From Pantoea sp. A4 (lineage in GTDB: Bacteria; Pseudomonadota; Gammaproteobacteria; Enterobacterales; Enterobacteriaceae), in contig NZ_ALXE01000009.1 of NCBI RefSeq assembly GCF_000295955.2, positions 1 to 64,000 of the forward strand: 64,000 nucleotides of DNA, given 5' to 3'. The notes under the pieces were generated by a model. It saw only the letters and a list, made by a program, of their open reading frames with translations. It ran no database searches and was not told the DNA's origin. Positions 1-9,364 of the stretch are shown here, piece by piece. The position numbers and the translations under genes are program-made. Position 1 is the stretch's first letter, and every line of letters begins with the position of its first letter.

Positions 1-93
1 GGAAATGGAAAGCAGATCGGCGCGGATAATTTCAGGTTCATTTGCAGGCATTGTGGGTTGAGAGCCGCGCTGGTTGCCGCTGATGTGTGCTGA
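1..93 (+). CDS. C-terminal end of an unknown protein (5' end outside window)
   Basis: Frame 1 is open from the window edge for 30 codons to a TGA at 91-93. The tail has a CxxC pair followed by an Ala/Val-rich stretch, like a small zinc-binding C-terminus. Nothing upstream is visible and an IS3 relic begins about 50 bases later, so this may itself be a truncated transposase or phage-type protein. Family not recognised. Confidence 0.25.
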   Translation, partial: GNGKQIGADNFRFICRHCGLRAALVAADVC

Positions 94-139
94 GAATGAG
101 GTGTAAATGCAGGTTCGATCATTTATAAATGCAGGCCGC

Positions 140-795
140 TACAGGTATACCGCATTTATCATCTCGACGGCCTGAGTGTAAAACGCAGGCAACGCCGCAA
201 GGGGCTAACAACTGAGCGGTTTCCGCTTCCGCTTCTTCCCCCGGATGCGGCTGAGCTGAGATGGTCGATGATTTTTGTCATGGATGCACTTGCCAGCAGC
301 TGCAGGATTAAGTGCCTGACCTGTTTGGATTATTTAACGAAGGAGTGTATGGCGATCATTACGGTATTCGGGATTACAGGCGCTCAGGTGACACGCATTA
401 TGGACAGAATCGCGCTGTTTCGGGCCCCCCCTGTAATGATAAGAACTGTTATAAGCCCGGAATTCACTTGCCACGCGTTCAATCAATGGATCTTCGAACA
501 TGGTTTTGAGTTGCGCTTAATCCAGCAGGGCAAGCCAAACCAGAATGGATTTATTGAGCGTTTCAATGGGCACTGTCGTGATGAATGCCTGAATGAGCAT
601 TGGTTAATGCGATATTCTACATACCCGGGAAATCATTAATGACTGGCAGCAGGATTATAACGAGTGTTGACCACACTCATAGCTGAATTACCTGACACTA
701 GCTGAATATTAAGTGGGCTGGTGATACGGGAAACATGAATAAAAATCACGCGACATTACTAACCTAAGACTGTATCTAATACTCGGGGCAGGTCA
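140..795 (+). pseudogene. IS3-family (IS1222-like) orfB remnant with right end
   Basis: Translated pieces in several frames match the DDE integrase half of the IS3-family OrfB that also occurs broken at 56594-57814: the basic linker before the catalytic core, the first-Asp region and the C-terminal motif around GFIERFNG. Frames are disrupted and the first catalytic region is degenerate. The relic ends with TGTATCTAAT...GGCAGGTCA at 771-795, which resembles the IS right end at 56594. It cannot encode an active transposase. Confidence 0.75.
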
Positions 796-1008
796 AGGAA
801 CGGAATTAGTGTAAAAATAGCGCTGAATTAGGAATTCAAAACAATAAACAAATGAAAAAGCAAGCATTGTCTTAATCTTATTGGTTTTTTATTGATATTT
901 ATTTTTTTATAACTTAAATTAAAAGCATAAAAAATGAGATTTTTATGGTACTTGAGACAGAAGAGTAATGCCCTGTGAATTGTGATTTAATTATAGGTAG
1001 GAATTATA

Positions 1009-1362
1009 ATGCTAAATGTAAAAACAGACACTAAGATAACGAGTGAATATTTACTAAAGTCAAGAGAGGAATTTTTAACTACCCTTGGGAATGGAAAAAT
1101 ACCACTTACTTCAGAGTGTGCAAAATGGGTTTGCTCTGAAGCATCCAGGCATGGAATGTATATTAATCATATTGAGTCTGGAGATTTGGTAAATTACACA
1201 TACACGCCTTATTGTTATTTAATTTTGAGCTCAAAAGATATCATTAATAATGACGCTAAATTACACCACAACAACAACCATGCTACTTGCATTATATGCT
1301 CCCATGAAGAAATGGGATGTAAATTATTTAAGATTAAACTAAATAAATACATTGAAGTATAA
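1009..1362 (+). CDS. Hypothetical protein, AT-rich orphan
   Basis: A 117-residue protein with a good ribosome site (AGGTAGGAATT) just before ATG 1009. No signal peptide or membrane segment is visible. It has four cysteines, including a CIIC pair near residue 95 and a nearby histidine cluster, which might bind metal. Codon use is AT-rich, like the neighbouring minus-strand orphans and unlike the leading-region genes. I do not recognise the family. Confidence 0.55.
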   Translation: MLNVKTDTKITSEYLLKSREEFLTTLGNGKIPLTSECAKWVCSEASRHGMYINHIESGDLVNYTYTPYCYLILSSKDIINNDAKLHHNNNHATCIICSHEEMGCKLFKIKLNKYIEV

Positions 1363-1395
1363 TTCAAAATTATCTTTGATAAAAATGGAAAAAAT

Positions 1396-1617
1396 TTAGA
1401 AATTTTTAATCATATCACATCTCTTCTTTTGTATTTCAATAGATTTCCTGATTGATGTCCTTGCATTGCGAAGGCATGCTCCTACAGCTCCGCGATTGTC
1501 TGTAATATGACTCCTGAAAAACACTTGAAACTCTATATTGTAGTATTTCTGGCACAGAGAGTGCAAGATAAACCCTTGGGAATAAAGTCCTGAGTGTACT
1601 ATTTTAGTATATTTCAA
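1396..1617 (-). CDS. Small hypothetical protein, paralogue of next gene
   Basis: 73 residues starting at TTG 1617. It aligns along its length with the upstream neighbour (1630-1914): MKY start, a central R-S-H segment, then C-L-x-N-A-R. The tail is basic. The two genes are 12 bases apart and probably cotranscribed. The TTG start is chosen by alignment, since no ATG lies in frame nearby. Function unknown; the basic helical tail could bind nucleic acid, but that is a guess. Confidence 0.5.
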   Translation of the reverse strand: MKYTKIVHSGLYSQGFILHSLCQKYYNIEFQVFFRSHITDNRGAVGACLRNARTSIRKSIEIQKKRCDMIKNF

Positions 1618-1629
1618 ATAAAACCCATC

Positions 1630-1914
1630 TTATGCGTTTTTCATATCTCTTATTCTACACTCTGTCTTATCTTGACGCATCATTTTTTCACTTTTAAATC
1701 TATGTAGAATCTCTTCCTTTAGCATGGCTTCCCGTGCTTCATCGCGCATTTCTTTACGCGCGTTCCACAGGCACTTTGCCAACGTACGCCTGTCATCGAG
1801 ATAATGGCTGCGAATAACTCGTTTAAAAATATCCCTACCTGAACTCATTACAAGTAAATGAGTCAAAAAACCATTCATCACAGGACTGGTATGAGCATTT
1901 TTTCTGTACTTCAT
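1630..1914 (-). CDS. Small hypothetical basic protein, first of a tandem pair
   Basis: 94 residues from ATG 1914, chosen because GGGAGATGG lies just upstream; a longer TTG start at 1935 has no such site. The core R-S-H-x-x-D-x-R and C-L-W-N-A-R matches the paralogue downstream. The C-terminus is rich in Lys, Arg and Glu and predicted helical. There is no signal peptide. Family not recognised. Confidence 0.55.
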   Translation of the reverse strand: MKYRKNAHTSPVMNGFLTHLLVMSSGRDIFKRVIRSHYLDDRRTLAKCLWNARKEMRDEAREAMLKEEILHRFKSEKMMRQDKTECRIRDMKNA

Positions 1915-2084
1915 AATCCATCTCCCAAAAATCAAGAAAGTAGTCTCATTTAAAATAAATTTATATTAAATTCATGGTATTTCCGTATTGTGTTTTTTTC
2001 ATAGAAATAACAAGTTACCTAAATTCTCTTTGAGAAAATCAACTTATATTTTTCGTGCGCACGGTCTAATTAATCATAAAATCC

Positions 2085-2291
2085 TCAATCACGGGTTTTA
2101 GCGACCCTATTGAGTTGAAGTGCTGTAGGTATAAGTAAAGTAAGAAAGCATAACACTATAATATAAATAAAACTCCCGCTTGGGAGTTTGAAAATATTTA
2201 CAAGTACGGCACTAATCAAAAATGAAATAACCATAACACTTGCAATGACGAGCATTGAGTTTAGTCGAAAAAAACGGCTTATGATCTTCAT
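2085..2291 (-). CDS. Small membrane protein, two predicted TM helices
   Basis: 68 residues from ATG 2291, preceded by AGGAGT at good spacing. After a basic N-terminus two hydrophobic stretches (about residues 12-35 and 41-58) are separated by a short polar loop, and the tail is basic (QLNRVAKTRD). This predicts an inner-membrane hairpin protein. It stands alone between AT-rich intergenic stretches. Function unknown. Confidence 0.5.
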   Translation of the reverse strand: MKIISRFFRLNSMLVIASVMVISFLISAVLVNIFKLPSGSFIYIIVLCFLTLLIPTALQLNRVAKTRD

Positions 2292-2668
2292 GTCATGACT
2301 CCTAATCATCTCTGTTAATTTCTTACTGAATTTAAATTCATCCCTCGTTAATATTTAGATTATAATTAATAAAATAGCAACAAAAAAGTAGAAGTGAAAA
2401 TATAGCTTTTTTCATCCCGAATAGAGAATATAATTTTATTCAATAAATTCAGTGGCTTGTGAAGTTAATTTTGTCTGGGTAACTGAATATATTCAGATTA
2501 TTCTCAAAAGGTAGGGGCACACACGCTGCGATCAAAAAACAACCAGCCTGTGTATTGCATTTAAGAATCCCGAGATGACAATTGGATTTCTTACTATATA
2601 TTTAAATTGGCTTAAGGTATTCTTTGATTTAACACCTAATGAAGCCCATTAATCAAAATGAGCATAGT

Positions 2669-2980
2669 TTATTTTACAATCCTCCCTAAAAAGATTGGTA
2701 TACTTCTCTTTGATGTGTTTAGTCTGCGCTTACATACAGTGATGGCATAACGTAACACTGAGTGCCACTCGGGGGTTGCTGTTTTGGCAAGGTAATTATT
2801 CAGCGCTGGTATTAATTCAGACCACAAATATATGTGTTCACTTTTCCTATGTTTCTGTTTCATTTCTTTAAAAACGACATCAACTTCTTTCTTAATTTCA
2901 ACAATACCCGTCCCTTGCTGATGTTTAGCAGCAAGGCGTCGTATCTTAAGTACGTAGAATTCTATATTTATAACTTGCAT
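2669..2980 (-). CDS. Hypothetical basic protein
   Basis: 103 residues, predicted mostly helical, with AGGGTG about 8 bases before ATG 2980. It is strongly basic at the end (CKRRLNTSKR). It has no signal or membrane segment. The 2292-2668 stretch downstream is AT-rich and holds no gene I can support. Family not recognised; size and charge would suit a small DNA-binding plasmid protein, an inference only. Confidence 0.45.
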   Translation of the reverse strand: MQVINIEFYVLKIRRLAAKHQQGTGIVEIKKEVDVVFKEMKQKHRKSEHIYLWSELIPALNNYLAKTATPEWHSVLRYAITVCKRRLNTSKRSIPIFLGRIVK

Positions 2981-3173
2981 TATGAAAGCACCCTCATTTG
3001 CATCAAAAATTACTAATTAAAAAATTTTATTTAAAATAGTTAGGATATAAGTGTTTTTCTACGCTTTTAGTCAGCTTGTTGCAAGTTTTTTTAAAAAAGA
3101 TAAAAATTTGAATTTCAACTCAGGATGGTTTAGCTGTATTGACTAACGATTCTTGCCTGCGGATAGTTCTAAC

Positions 3174-3207
3174 TTAACTTCATATAATTGGTGTTATATG
3201 AAGATAG
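3174..3207. other. lox-like recombination site
   Basis: A 34-bp site with 13-bp arms TTAACTTCATATA and TATATGAAGATAG around an 8-bp asymmetric spacer ATTGGTGT. Compared by eye with P1 loxP, the left arm matches at 11 of 13 positions and the right at 10 of 13, and spacer length is identical. It lies 155 bases upstream of the Cre-like gene, as loxP lies upstream of cre in P1. This is the likely substrate for multimer resolution. Confidence 0.8.
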
Positions 3208-3362
3208 GATCCCTTTGAGGATCCGGGTATGATAGGGATCAACCGGTTCCGCCCCCGGAAATGAGCAACATACAGGCAGCGCTACGTGAAATCTGACAAA
3301 GAAGCAGGGTATGACATCAGCAGATTTTGCGTAGCGTACAAACTCTCAGGTGAGGTTGCAAA

Positions 3363-4406
3363 ATGACCAAATCGAACACTGTTTCACCCTCTTCCAGTTT
3401 GGCGGTGGTCCCGGACGAGGATCTGGCAGCCCGGCTGCGGGAGTTTGTGCAGGACAGGGAAGCGTTCTCTGACAACACCTGGCGGCAGTTGCTCAGCGTG
3501 ATGCGCATCTGTGGTGCCTGGGCACAGAAAAACGGACGCAGCTTTCTCCCGATGTCCTCGTCCTGCCTGCGTGACTATCTGTTATATCTGCAGTCAACCG
3601 GCCGGGCCTCCTCAACCATATCAACCCACGCGGCGCTGATCTCGATGCTACACCGTAACGCCGATCTTAATCCCCCGAACAGCTCGCCGCTGGTCTTCCG
3701 GGCGGTTAAACGTATCAACCGTACTGCCGTGGTTCAGGGAGAGCGTGCCGGCCAAGCTATCCCGTTCCGGATCCGAGACCTGATGAAGCTCGATGCAGCC
3801 TGGGCGGAGTCAGTCTATCTGCGCGAGCTAAGGGATTTGGCCTTTTTGCATGTGGCCTATGCAACTCTGCTCCGCATCAGTGAACTTGGCCGGCTGCGCG
3901 TCAGGGACGTCACCCGCGTCGCCGACGGACGGATCATCCTGGACGTTGCATGGACCAAAACCTTAGTGCAGACAGGGGGGCTGATTAAGGCGTTGGGCGA
4001 TCTTTCCACGACGCGCCTTACGCAGTGGCTGATGGCTTCAGGTCTGGCCTCAGAGCCTGATGCGTTTATATTTTCCCCTGTGCATCGTACGAATAAGGTC
4101 AGGGTGAATACGGAAAATCCGCTCACCACGCGTGCAATAGAGGATATTTTCAAACGGGCGTGGCAGGAAGCTGGGCCTGATGGGGAAATCGCCGGCAATA
4201 AGAACCGTTACCGGGGTTGGACCGGTCACAGTACACGGGTAGGTGCTGCTGTGGATATGGCTGCGAAAAACTACAGCACAGCGCAGATCATGCAGGAAGG
4301 AACGTGGAAAAAACCGGAAACGGTAATGCGCTATATACGGCACGTTGAGGCACATTCTGGTGCTATGGTGGATCTTATGACTACCTATAATATACTCAGT
4401 GATTAA
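3363..4406 (+). CDS. cre: Cre-like tyrosine recombinase
   Basis: 347 residues aligning with phage P1 Cre along the whole length. The tyrosine-recombinase catalytic set is complete: Arg171, Lys199, His289, Arg292, Trp315 and Tyr324, the last four at the P1 Cre numbers. The N-terminal core-binding domain (about 20-130) keeps the Cre pattern D-R-x-A-F-S-x-x-T-W. A lox-like site lies 155 bases upstream. Likely role: resolving plasmid multimers before partition, as in P1. It lies about 50 kb from repA and may have arrived as an independent module. Cre family membership is clear; activity on this site is inferred. Confidence 0.9.
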   Translation: MTKSNTVSPSSSLAVVPDEDLAARLREFVQDREAFSDNTWRQLLSVMRICGAWAQKNGRSFLPMSSSCLRDYLLYLQSTGRASSTISTHAALISMLHRNADLNPPNSSPLVFRAVKRINRTAVVQGERAGQAIPFRIRDLMKLDAAWAESVYLRELRDLAFLHVAYATLLRISELGRLRVRDVTRVADGRIILDVAWTKTLVQTGGLIKALGDLSTTRLTQWLMASGLASEPDAFIFSPVHRTNKVRVNTENPLTTRAIEDIFKRAWQEAGPDGEIAGNKNRYRGWTGHSTRVGAAVDMAAKNYSTAQIMQEGTWKKPETVMRYIRHVEAHSGAMVDLMTTYNILSD

Positions 4407-4503
4407 GGGGTATGATGAAATTACCTGTAAGTAACTCTGTAAAACGGGCCATTCACTTTGAAAGATGTTCCACATAGTGACTATGTACCTTGAGGAGATA
4501 AAC

Positions 4504-4882
4504 ATGCGTAAACCGCCTCACCGAATACCAAATTATTACCGTGCTCAAGGCCGTTGTAGCTGGATGTATATTTGAAGAGCTTCTCTCGGAGCAGGAATAT
4601 CCGGATCTTCGTACTACAACTGAACAGCGTAACTTCCTAAAAAAAATACGTCGAAAAATTACCGATTTATGGATCAATCCTGATATATTAAAAGTACGTG
4701 GTATTAAAGCCGGGATACTTATAATACCACCAAGTTTCTTGTGCCTTGTAAAACAGATTGCATCGGCAATACATGCTTGTGGCAAAGTTACCGGGAGCCC
4801 CTCTGACTTAGGACTAGCGGAGAATACTGACGATTTGTTTAACAGTAATCGATTCTTCATGGTATGTTCTCAGGTAACTTGA
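4504..4882 (+). pseudogene. IS3 orfA start fused to an unknown ORF
   Basis: ATG 4504 has a strong site (TGAGGAGATAAAC) but its frame stops after 23 codons. Shifting one base gives RLTEYQIITVLK and the start of an IS3-type OrfA, so one extra base frameshifts the reading. After about 20 codons similarity stops and an unrelated 100-residue open frame follows (from about 4575) that I do not recognise. Most likely an IS end joined to other DNA; the distal ORF may be the remains of a separate gene. Confidence 0.45.
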
Positions 4883-4982
4883 TGAAGATATTACTCACAT
4901 ATCGGTCTAAAGTTAACTGGGAGGGAATCAGAATGTTAAGTTTAAAATAATTTTCTTATGGATGATGATTTTCTTTGTTGAT
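4883..4982. other. Short AT-rich gap
   Basis: No gene seen. AT-rich spacer between the orfA fusion relic and the candidate RNA repeat. Confidence 0.4.
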
Positions 4983-5042
4983 TTAAAAAAAAAGCCGTCC
5001 ATATGGGCGGCAAGGGTGTTTAAACATACAACTACCAACTCA
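4983..5042 (-). ncRNA. Candidate small RNA, left copy
   Basis: Read on the minus strand, a TATAAT box (5048-5053) is followed about 40 bases later by GCCGCCCATATGGACGGC and a run of T, an intrinsic terminator. A diverged copy lies in inverse orientation at 62082-62140. Similarity extends upstream to about 5118, across the presumed promoter. No ORF fits. A terminator-ended transcript of about 60 nt is plausible; the alternative is the tail of a longer lost transcript. Confidence 0.35.
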
Positions 5043-5342
5043 TAATTATTATAGCTATGATTTTTATACTGTAGAGGCAGTTTTGCAAGGTGGTTAATTG
5101 AAATTTTGTTGTGATTTTTTTGTAAGCCTGAACTTATCTTTCCCGAAGATTAGCTAAAATTTTGAGTTAGTAAAGTTACTTGTTTATACTTATCAAAAGC
5201 TTAGAACCATTCCTAAAGATATTTTCGGCGTGATTAACCATGACCCAGAATATTATACAAACTTAAGCAGGATCAATCGCATAAATTCCGGTTTATTATT
5301 CTGTAAACCTGCATTTTCTTACAAATACATAGCCATTGTCTG

Positions 5343-6135
5343 TTTTCAGTAGTTGTGATAACTGACGTCTCAACGCGATGCTGTCCAACATTTCAGCCAC
5401 TTCTGTTGTGCACTGATTTTGACTACTCAGATCCCCGGACACCTACGCGTCTAGAGCTCGATTACCGTCAGCAGGCGGAGCCCGTGACCGTAAATCAACG
5501 CAGCGGGGAAAAAATCGATACCTCCTATGTGATTGGAACACAGCCACAGCGGCTGTAGCTGAAGTTTTGGCGCAAATTTATTGTGGCAAGAGCGTTTAAG
5601 CCGTAGCGATAACCCCTCTCGCGGTAAAACCGGTGAATGAGCTTGTGATTATCGCGCCAGTCTTCCCGTTTCAGCATGACCTGGAATAATGGATGCGGGT
5701 TTCAGTCATCTCCCTGATGCGCAGTCACAGCCAGTTGTCGTTTGCCGCAGTGGAGCGGTGCCATAACGAACCGCGGCTGATCTGCGGCGCAAAGCACATC
5801 TGTCTTTCGCTGAAACTGTTGCGTGCCTGTAAGACCCTGGCCCACTATCGCAGGTGTACCAGCGTCACCTCTTTTTGCCAGCACGTGCTACGGCATGCTC
5901 TTGTTGAGGCTTAGATCGATAATCTGTTTCTTCATGCGAAGGTCTTCCTCCTCGAGTTGCCGAATATGTTTGGTTCTGACGGTAAAATCCTGCCGCGCTT
6001 TTGCGCCAGGTGTAGAAAATGGCGCTGGGGCTGCCGGGCCTGTTTCAAACCTTCTGGCACGGGTGTACGCAATCTAGCCTGTTTCAGGGCAAAGCCAAAT
6101 GACTCTTGGGTGAATCGAGACTTTTTGACAGGCAT
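5343..6135 (-). pseudogene. Decayed copy of the IS3-family element at 38286-39533
   Basis: On the minus strand the start matches OrfA of the intact element (MKKSRFTxE, VPEG...), and the rest matches OrfB up to the region before the second catalytic Asp (T-D-N-G), where similarity ends near 5343. Many stops and frameshifts are present. The 3' third and the right inverted repeat are missing. It sits directly upstream of kbp. Confidence 0.8.
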
Positions 6136-6348
6136 AACCTACGCTCAGGAAGTCAATCTTATACCGGGGTTATTAACCGAGCTTTTTATCTAATCCTTGG
6201 GGTAGGTAAGGGGTATTTCACTACGGGCTGAGTCAAGCAGTAAAAAAAAAACGATAAATCAATGTATTAAATTTCCTACTTTCCTAAATATTATATTGAA
6301 CTATGCTTGATGAAGCAGGTCGTGTCTTTAATTAAAGAGGAATATTGC

Positions 6349-6807
6349 ATGGGGCTTTTAGATTTCGTTAAACATGCTGGTGAGAAGGTATGGGATGCTG
6401 TTTCGAGTCATGATGATAGTGATAAATCAGGAAAGCTTAAAGAGCATATCAGAAGCCTAGGACTTCCGGGGGCAGAGTCAGTCGAGGCGAGTGTCGCAGA
6501 TGACGGAACCGTGACACTGAAAGGCAATGTATCCTCACAGGAAGTTAAAGAAAAAATACTGGTAGCAGCAGGTAATGTGGAGGGCGTCAGCAAAGTAGAC
6601 GACCAGTTAAAAGTTTCTACTGAAGAAAGCAAACACGAGAGTACTTACTATACCGTTAAGTCTGGCGATACTCTTAGCGCTATATCACATGCGGTTTATG
6701 GGACAGGGAACAAGTATCAGTCAATTTTTGATGCAAACAAACCTATGCTGAAAAGCCCTGATAAAATCTACCCTGGCCAAGTTTTGATTATACCGAAAAG
6801 TGATTAG
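6349..6807 (+). CDS. kbp: BON-LysM potassium-binding protein (YgaU/Kbp family)
   Basis: 152 residues from ATG 6349, chosen for AAAGAGGAA just upstream and the family start [12 protein letters not shown] domain spans about residues 25-90 and a LysM domain about 100-150 ([14 protein letters not shown] ... [11 protein letters not shown]). Length and order match E. coli Kbp/YgaU, a cytoplasmic K+-binding stress protein. yidB follows 42 bases downstream, likely one transcript. A broken, inverted second copy lies at 60898-61356. Confidence 0.9.
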   Translation: MGLLDFVKHAGEKVWDAVSSHDDSDKSGKLKEHIRSLGLPGAESVEASVADDGTVTLKGNVSSQEVKEKILVAAGNVEGVSKVDDQLKVSTEESKHESTYYTVKSGDTLSAISHAVYGTGNKYQSIFDANKPMLKSPDKIYPGQVLIIPKSD

Positions 6808-6849
6808 TTCTTGATGTTACTTCGAAAATGATACGAAGGAAAACGAAAA

Positions 6850-7245
6850 ATGGGACTTTTGAATACTGTAACAAACACCCTTGCAGGGCAAGGGGCAAGC
6901 TCCTCACCCTACCAAGTTATTTTCACATGGATAGAGGAGCAAGGTGGATGCGGGGCAATTCTTGAAAAATTTAAAGCTGAGGGATTGGAAAATCTCATTC
7001 AGTCGTGGTTAACATCAGGGGATAATCTACCTTTATCTCCTGAGCGAATAACAACTATTTTAGGCTCTCCTGCAGTTCAGAATCTGGCAGTGAAACTCGG
7101 CGTTGATTCAGAAAAAGCGTCAACTATCCTGGCAGAATACCTTCCTAAAATCATCGATACCCTCTCACCTAATGGGCATATTTCTGAGCGTAATGACCTC
7201 GTTTCGTCAGGTGTGAAATTGCTTGAAGGTAAGTTTTTCAGTTAG
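6850..7245 (+). CDS. yidB: YidB family protein (DUF937)
   Basis: 131 residues, close in length and pattern to E. coli YidB: MGLL start, WIEEQGG near residue 27, LGVDSEKASTILAEYLPKIID in the second half, and a Leu-Lys-rich end. The start is supported by GAAGGAAAACGAAAA before ATG 6850. The family has no established biochemical role. It follows kbp and ends at an intrinsic terminator. A second intact copy lies at 60461-60856 in inverse orientation. Confidence 0.85.
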   Translation: MGLLNTVTNTLAGQGASSSPYQVIFTWIEEQGGCGAILEKFKAEGLENLIQSWLTSGDNLPLSPERITTILGSPAVQNLAVKLGVDSEKASTILAEYLPKIIDTLSPNGHISERNDLVSSGVKLLEGKFFS

Positions 7246-7246
7246 T

Positions 7247-7273
7247 ATTAAAGGCCGGTTTTCTCGGCCTTTA
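7247..7273 (+). terminator. Intrinsic terminator after kbp-yidB
   Basis: AAAGGCCGGTTTTCTCGGCCTTT forms a GC stem with flanking A and T runs immediately after the yidB stop. An equivalent hairpin follows the second yidB copy at 60434-60458. Confidence 0.8.
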
Positions 7274-7597
7274 ATCAAATAAGTCGACATTAATGGCTGC
7301 TCTTACCATAAGTGTTTGACCGGTTTGCGTTGATTTCTAACCTGCGATATAAGAAGTATATTTATGATGACCGATCTTATTGCCTTAAGGTTGTATCTGA
7401 TCCTCTGGCCGGACAAAATCAAGATAAAGATGGACGGTAAGTATGCAAAGACAGCTACTTTTCCCGTTGCAAAGCTATCCCATCCTTCAGATAAAGGCCC
7501 GTTATGCTTTTTTTATGCTTCTTTACGATGCAAGATAAAAAACAACATCTATCCTTAGTATGTTAGATACAGATATCCCCAATATGAGGCATTTGCG

Positions 7598-7831
7598 ATG
7601 TATAAAAAAAGCGTGACTTTTCTCTTTATAGCTTCAACTTTGTCCTTCTCACTAACCGCCTGCTCCTCAAATCAGGCAATTAAAACTAGCGACGGGCGCA
7701 CTATTGTTACAAATGGCAAGCCTCAGATAGACAGTGACACTGGGCTGGTTTCTTATAAAGATGCTAAGACAGGCCGAACCGAACAGATAAATCGCAATAA
7801 AATTACCAACATGAGTGAGCTAGATAACTGA
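7598..7831 (+). CDS. YgdI/YgdR-like small lipoprotein
   Basis: 77 residues with a type II signal peptide: KKS start, hydrophobic core, and lipobox LTAC with Cys at about residue 22. The mature part has the YgdI/YgdR pattern, a short SH3-like fold with DGRTIVTNGKP and a DxxTG...Y segment. Probably anchored in the outer membrane. A homologous lipoprotein follows 13 bases later, so the two form a tandem pair. Role unknown in the family. Confidence 0.8.
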   Translation: MYKKSVTFLFIASTLSFSLTACSSNQAIKTSDGRTIVTNGKPQIDSDTGLVSYKDAKTGRTEQINRNKITNMSELDN

Positions 7832-7844
7832 TAAGGAGCGTGTT

Positions 7845-8072
7845 ATGAAGAAACTAATTTTTCCTGTCATGGGGGCGATCATTGCACTTTCATTACTTAC
7901 TGGGTGCACACGGACAAGCTATGCTATTCATACAGTTGACGGTCGAACCATTGTGAGCGATGGTAAACCCAAAGAGTCGGATGCTGGTTTACTTGGGTAT
8001 GTTGATGCTAATGGTGTAAAACAGCAGATTAACAAACAGGATGTCAAAGAAGTCTCTGAGATACCGCATTAA
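7845..8072 (+). CDS. YgdI/YgdR-like small lipoprotein, second copy
   Basis: 75 residues with lipobox LTGC (Cys about 21) and the same mature core as its upstream neighbour (DGRTIVSDGKP ... DANGVKQQINK). AAGGAGCG precedes the ATG. The pair looks like an old tandem duplication in one operon, ended by the hairpin at 8079-8100. Confidence 0.8.
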   Translation: MKKLIFPVMGAIIALSLLTGCTRTSYAIHTVDGRTIVSDGKPKESDAGLLGYVDANGVKQQINKQDVKEVSEIPH

Positions 8073-8078
8073 TGCATA

Positions 8079-8100
8079 ACCGCCTCCGGGCGGTTTTTTT
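8079..8100 (+). terminator. Intrinsic terminator after lipoprotein pair
   Basis: ACCGCCTCCGGGCGGT followed by seven T. The same stem recurs at 32716-32737 after an unrelated operon. Confidence 0.85.
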
Positions 8101-8210
8101 ACATCGCTCATTAATTCAGGTGTGCATATTAATCATCAAGGATATCCTTGAGATGGTAGCCCATTAAAGTTATATTAATATACAATAACATAATCCTTCA
8201 GGAAGAAACT

Positions 8211-8471
8211 ATGCCGGTGTTTTGTTTTTTCAAAAAAGGCAATCATATTAATGCGCTCGATGTAAATGACTTAGACGGTTCTGTTTTCCTGCAGGAATGG
8301 GGGTATAAAAAGCAACCTGAAGAGGTGAATGCTCTTAATGCTCATTCCGCGAAAGCACTGTTTAATCAAATTCGTAATGAAGAAAAATCGACTCACCACG
8401 CACTCTCTTTCAGAAATTTTTTGGCGCTGATACTAAGCCTGATTGCAATATCAAACTGGTTATTTCTTTAG
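8211..8471 (+). CDS. Hypothetical tail-anchored protein
   Basis: 86 residues with CAGGAAGAAACT before ATG 8211. The first 65 residues are soluble and the last about 18 (FLALILSLIAISNWLFL) form one hydrophobic helix ending at the stop, the layout of a C-terminally anchored inner-membrane protein. No family recognised. It stands alone between the lipoprotein operon and an ISNCY relic. Confidence 0.55.
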   Translation: MPVFCFFKKGNHINALDVNDLDGSVFLQEWGYKKQPEEVNALNAHSAKALFNQIRNEEKSTHHALSFRNFLALILSLIAISNWLFL

Positions 8472-8512
8472 GAGCTCTAAATTTTTCTAGGATGATCCTC
8501 TAAGATACGTAT

Positions 8513-8870
8513 CTATCTTTTAATGAACTGGTGTAGAGAGATACCGGTAATGTTGAGTCCGTTCATTGCGCGTCTGGACTGTGTCAGTCCCTTAACGCCG
8601 ACCGCGTTTTTGTTTTCAATACGGAAGATGCTGGCTTTGTCGCTGTAAAACGTCAGCGGCTTGACGTGCTGCTCTAGGTAGCCGCGTATGGCTTCAAAAT
8701 AGGTTAATGCAGAATCTGATTTTACAAAATGAAGTACCATCAGGCGGCTGGTCGCATCATCGACGTAAACCAGAGGCGTGCAGGCCGGGCCGCGTTCTGC
8801 ATACCATCTGCGGTCAGAGCCGTCGATCTGGATGAGTTCGCCGGTGCGACGACAGTGTGGTTACTAGCTC
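8513..8870 (-). pseudogene. ISNCY-family transposase remnant, central part
   Basis: Minus-strand translation gives ELIQIDGSDRRWY, then YVDDATSRLMVLHF and YSDKASIF, the catalytic-core region of ISNCY (IS1202-type) transposases. N- and C-terminal parts are absent here. Pieces for those parts occur at 23340-23843 and 24060-24580. Confidence 0.7.
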
Positions 8871-9193
8871 TTCGTTGCTAGAAGTCTGCGGGGGATGCGT
8901 GTGATCCGGATTTTACTTTTACCCAAATCCAACTCTTTACAAATAAATGACCTGCTCTTCGTAAAAGTTTGTAGGGCTTTTACGCGCATGAGTAGTAATG
9001 CCACACGCACGCTGGATTATCACTTCCCTGAGGGATTTTTTTCAGAAAAAAATGAGGAGGACGCCGGTTATAACTTTATGGCTGGAGGAACGTGCCGGAT
9101 AGGGGTGATGCACGTATCCGAACCGACCGGCAACAGCGCTGCGGGCTCACCGATAGTGATGAGGTAATCACAGGCCCGGGGCCCGACCGTCGC

Positions 9194-9364
9194 TCAGAAA
9201 GGGGTGGAAGGTGTTTTAAGGAGTTCTTGAGTTGCGGCGCCAATAGCCTCCTTTGCACTGGCGTACGCGACAGACAGCATTACAGGGCCGTCGCTCCAAG
9301 CCGGAGTGAGTGTCACTTTACGGGCTGGTTTGCGGCTCGCCTTTCGATTTATGTGTACGGGCAT
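9194..9364 (-). CDS. 56-residue hypothetical protein, shortened copy
   Basis: A minus-strand frame from ATG 9364 encodes a basic N-terminus (MPVHINRKASRKPARK) and a segment GPVMLSVAYASAKEAIGAATQELLK. A related frame at 9987-10270 has the same N-terminus plus about 33 more codons before the matching end, so this copy seems to have an internal deletion that kept the frame. The ribosome site is weak. Family not recognised; could be non-functional. Confidence 0.4.
   Translation of the reverse strand: MPVHINRKASRKPARKVTLTPAWSDGPVMLSVAYASAKEAIGAATQELLKTPSTPF

Noticed and set aside
4050..4505. Long minus-strand open frame opposite the end of cre
   Set aside because: Antisense shadow of the Cre-like gene; no ribosome site and no recognisable product.
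7364..7558. 64-residue plus-strand ORF between yidB terminator and the lipoproteins
   Set aside because: No ribosome site, no family pattern, and the GC content and codon use look non-coding.
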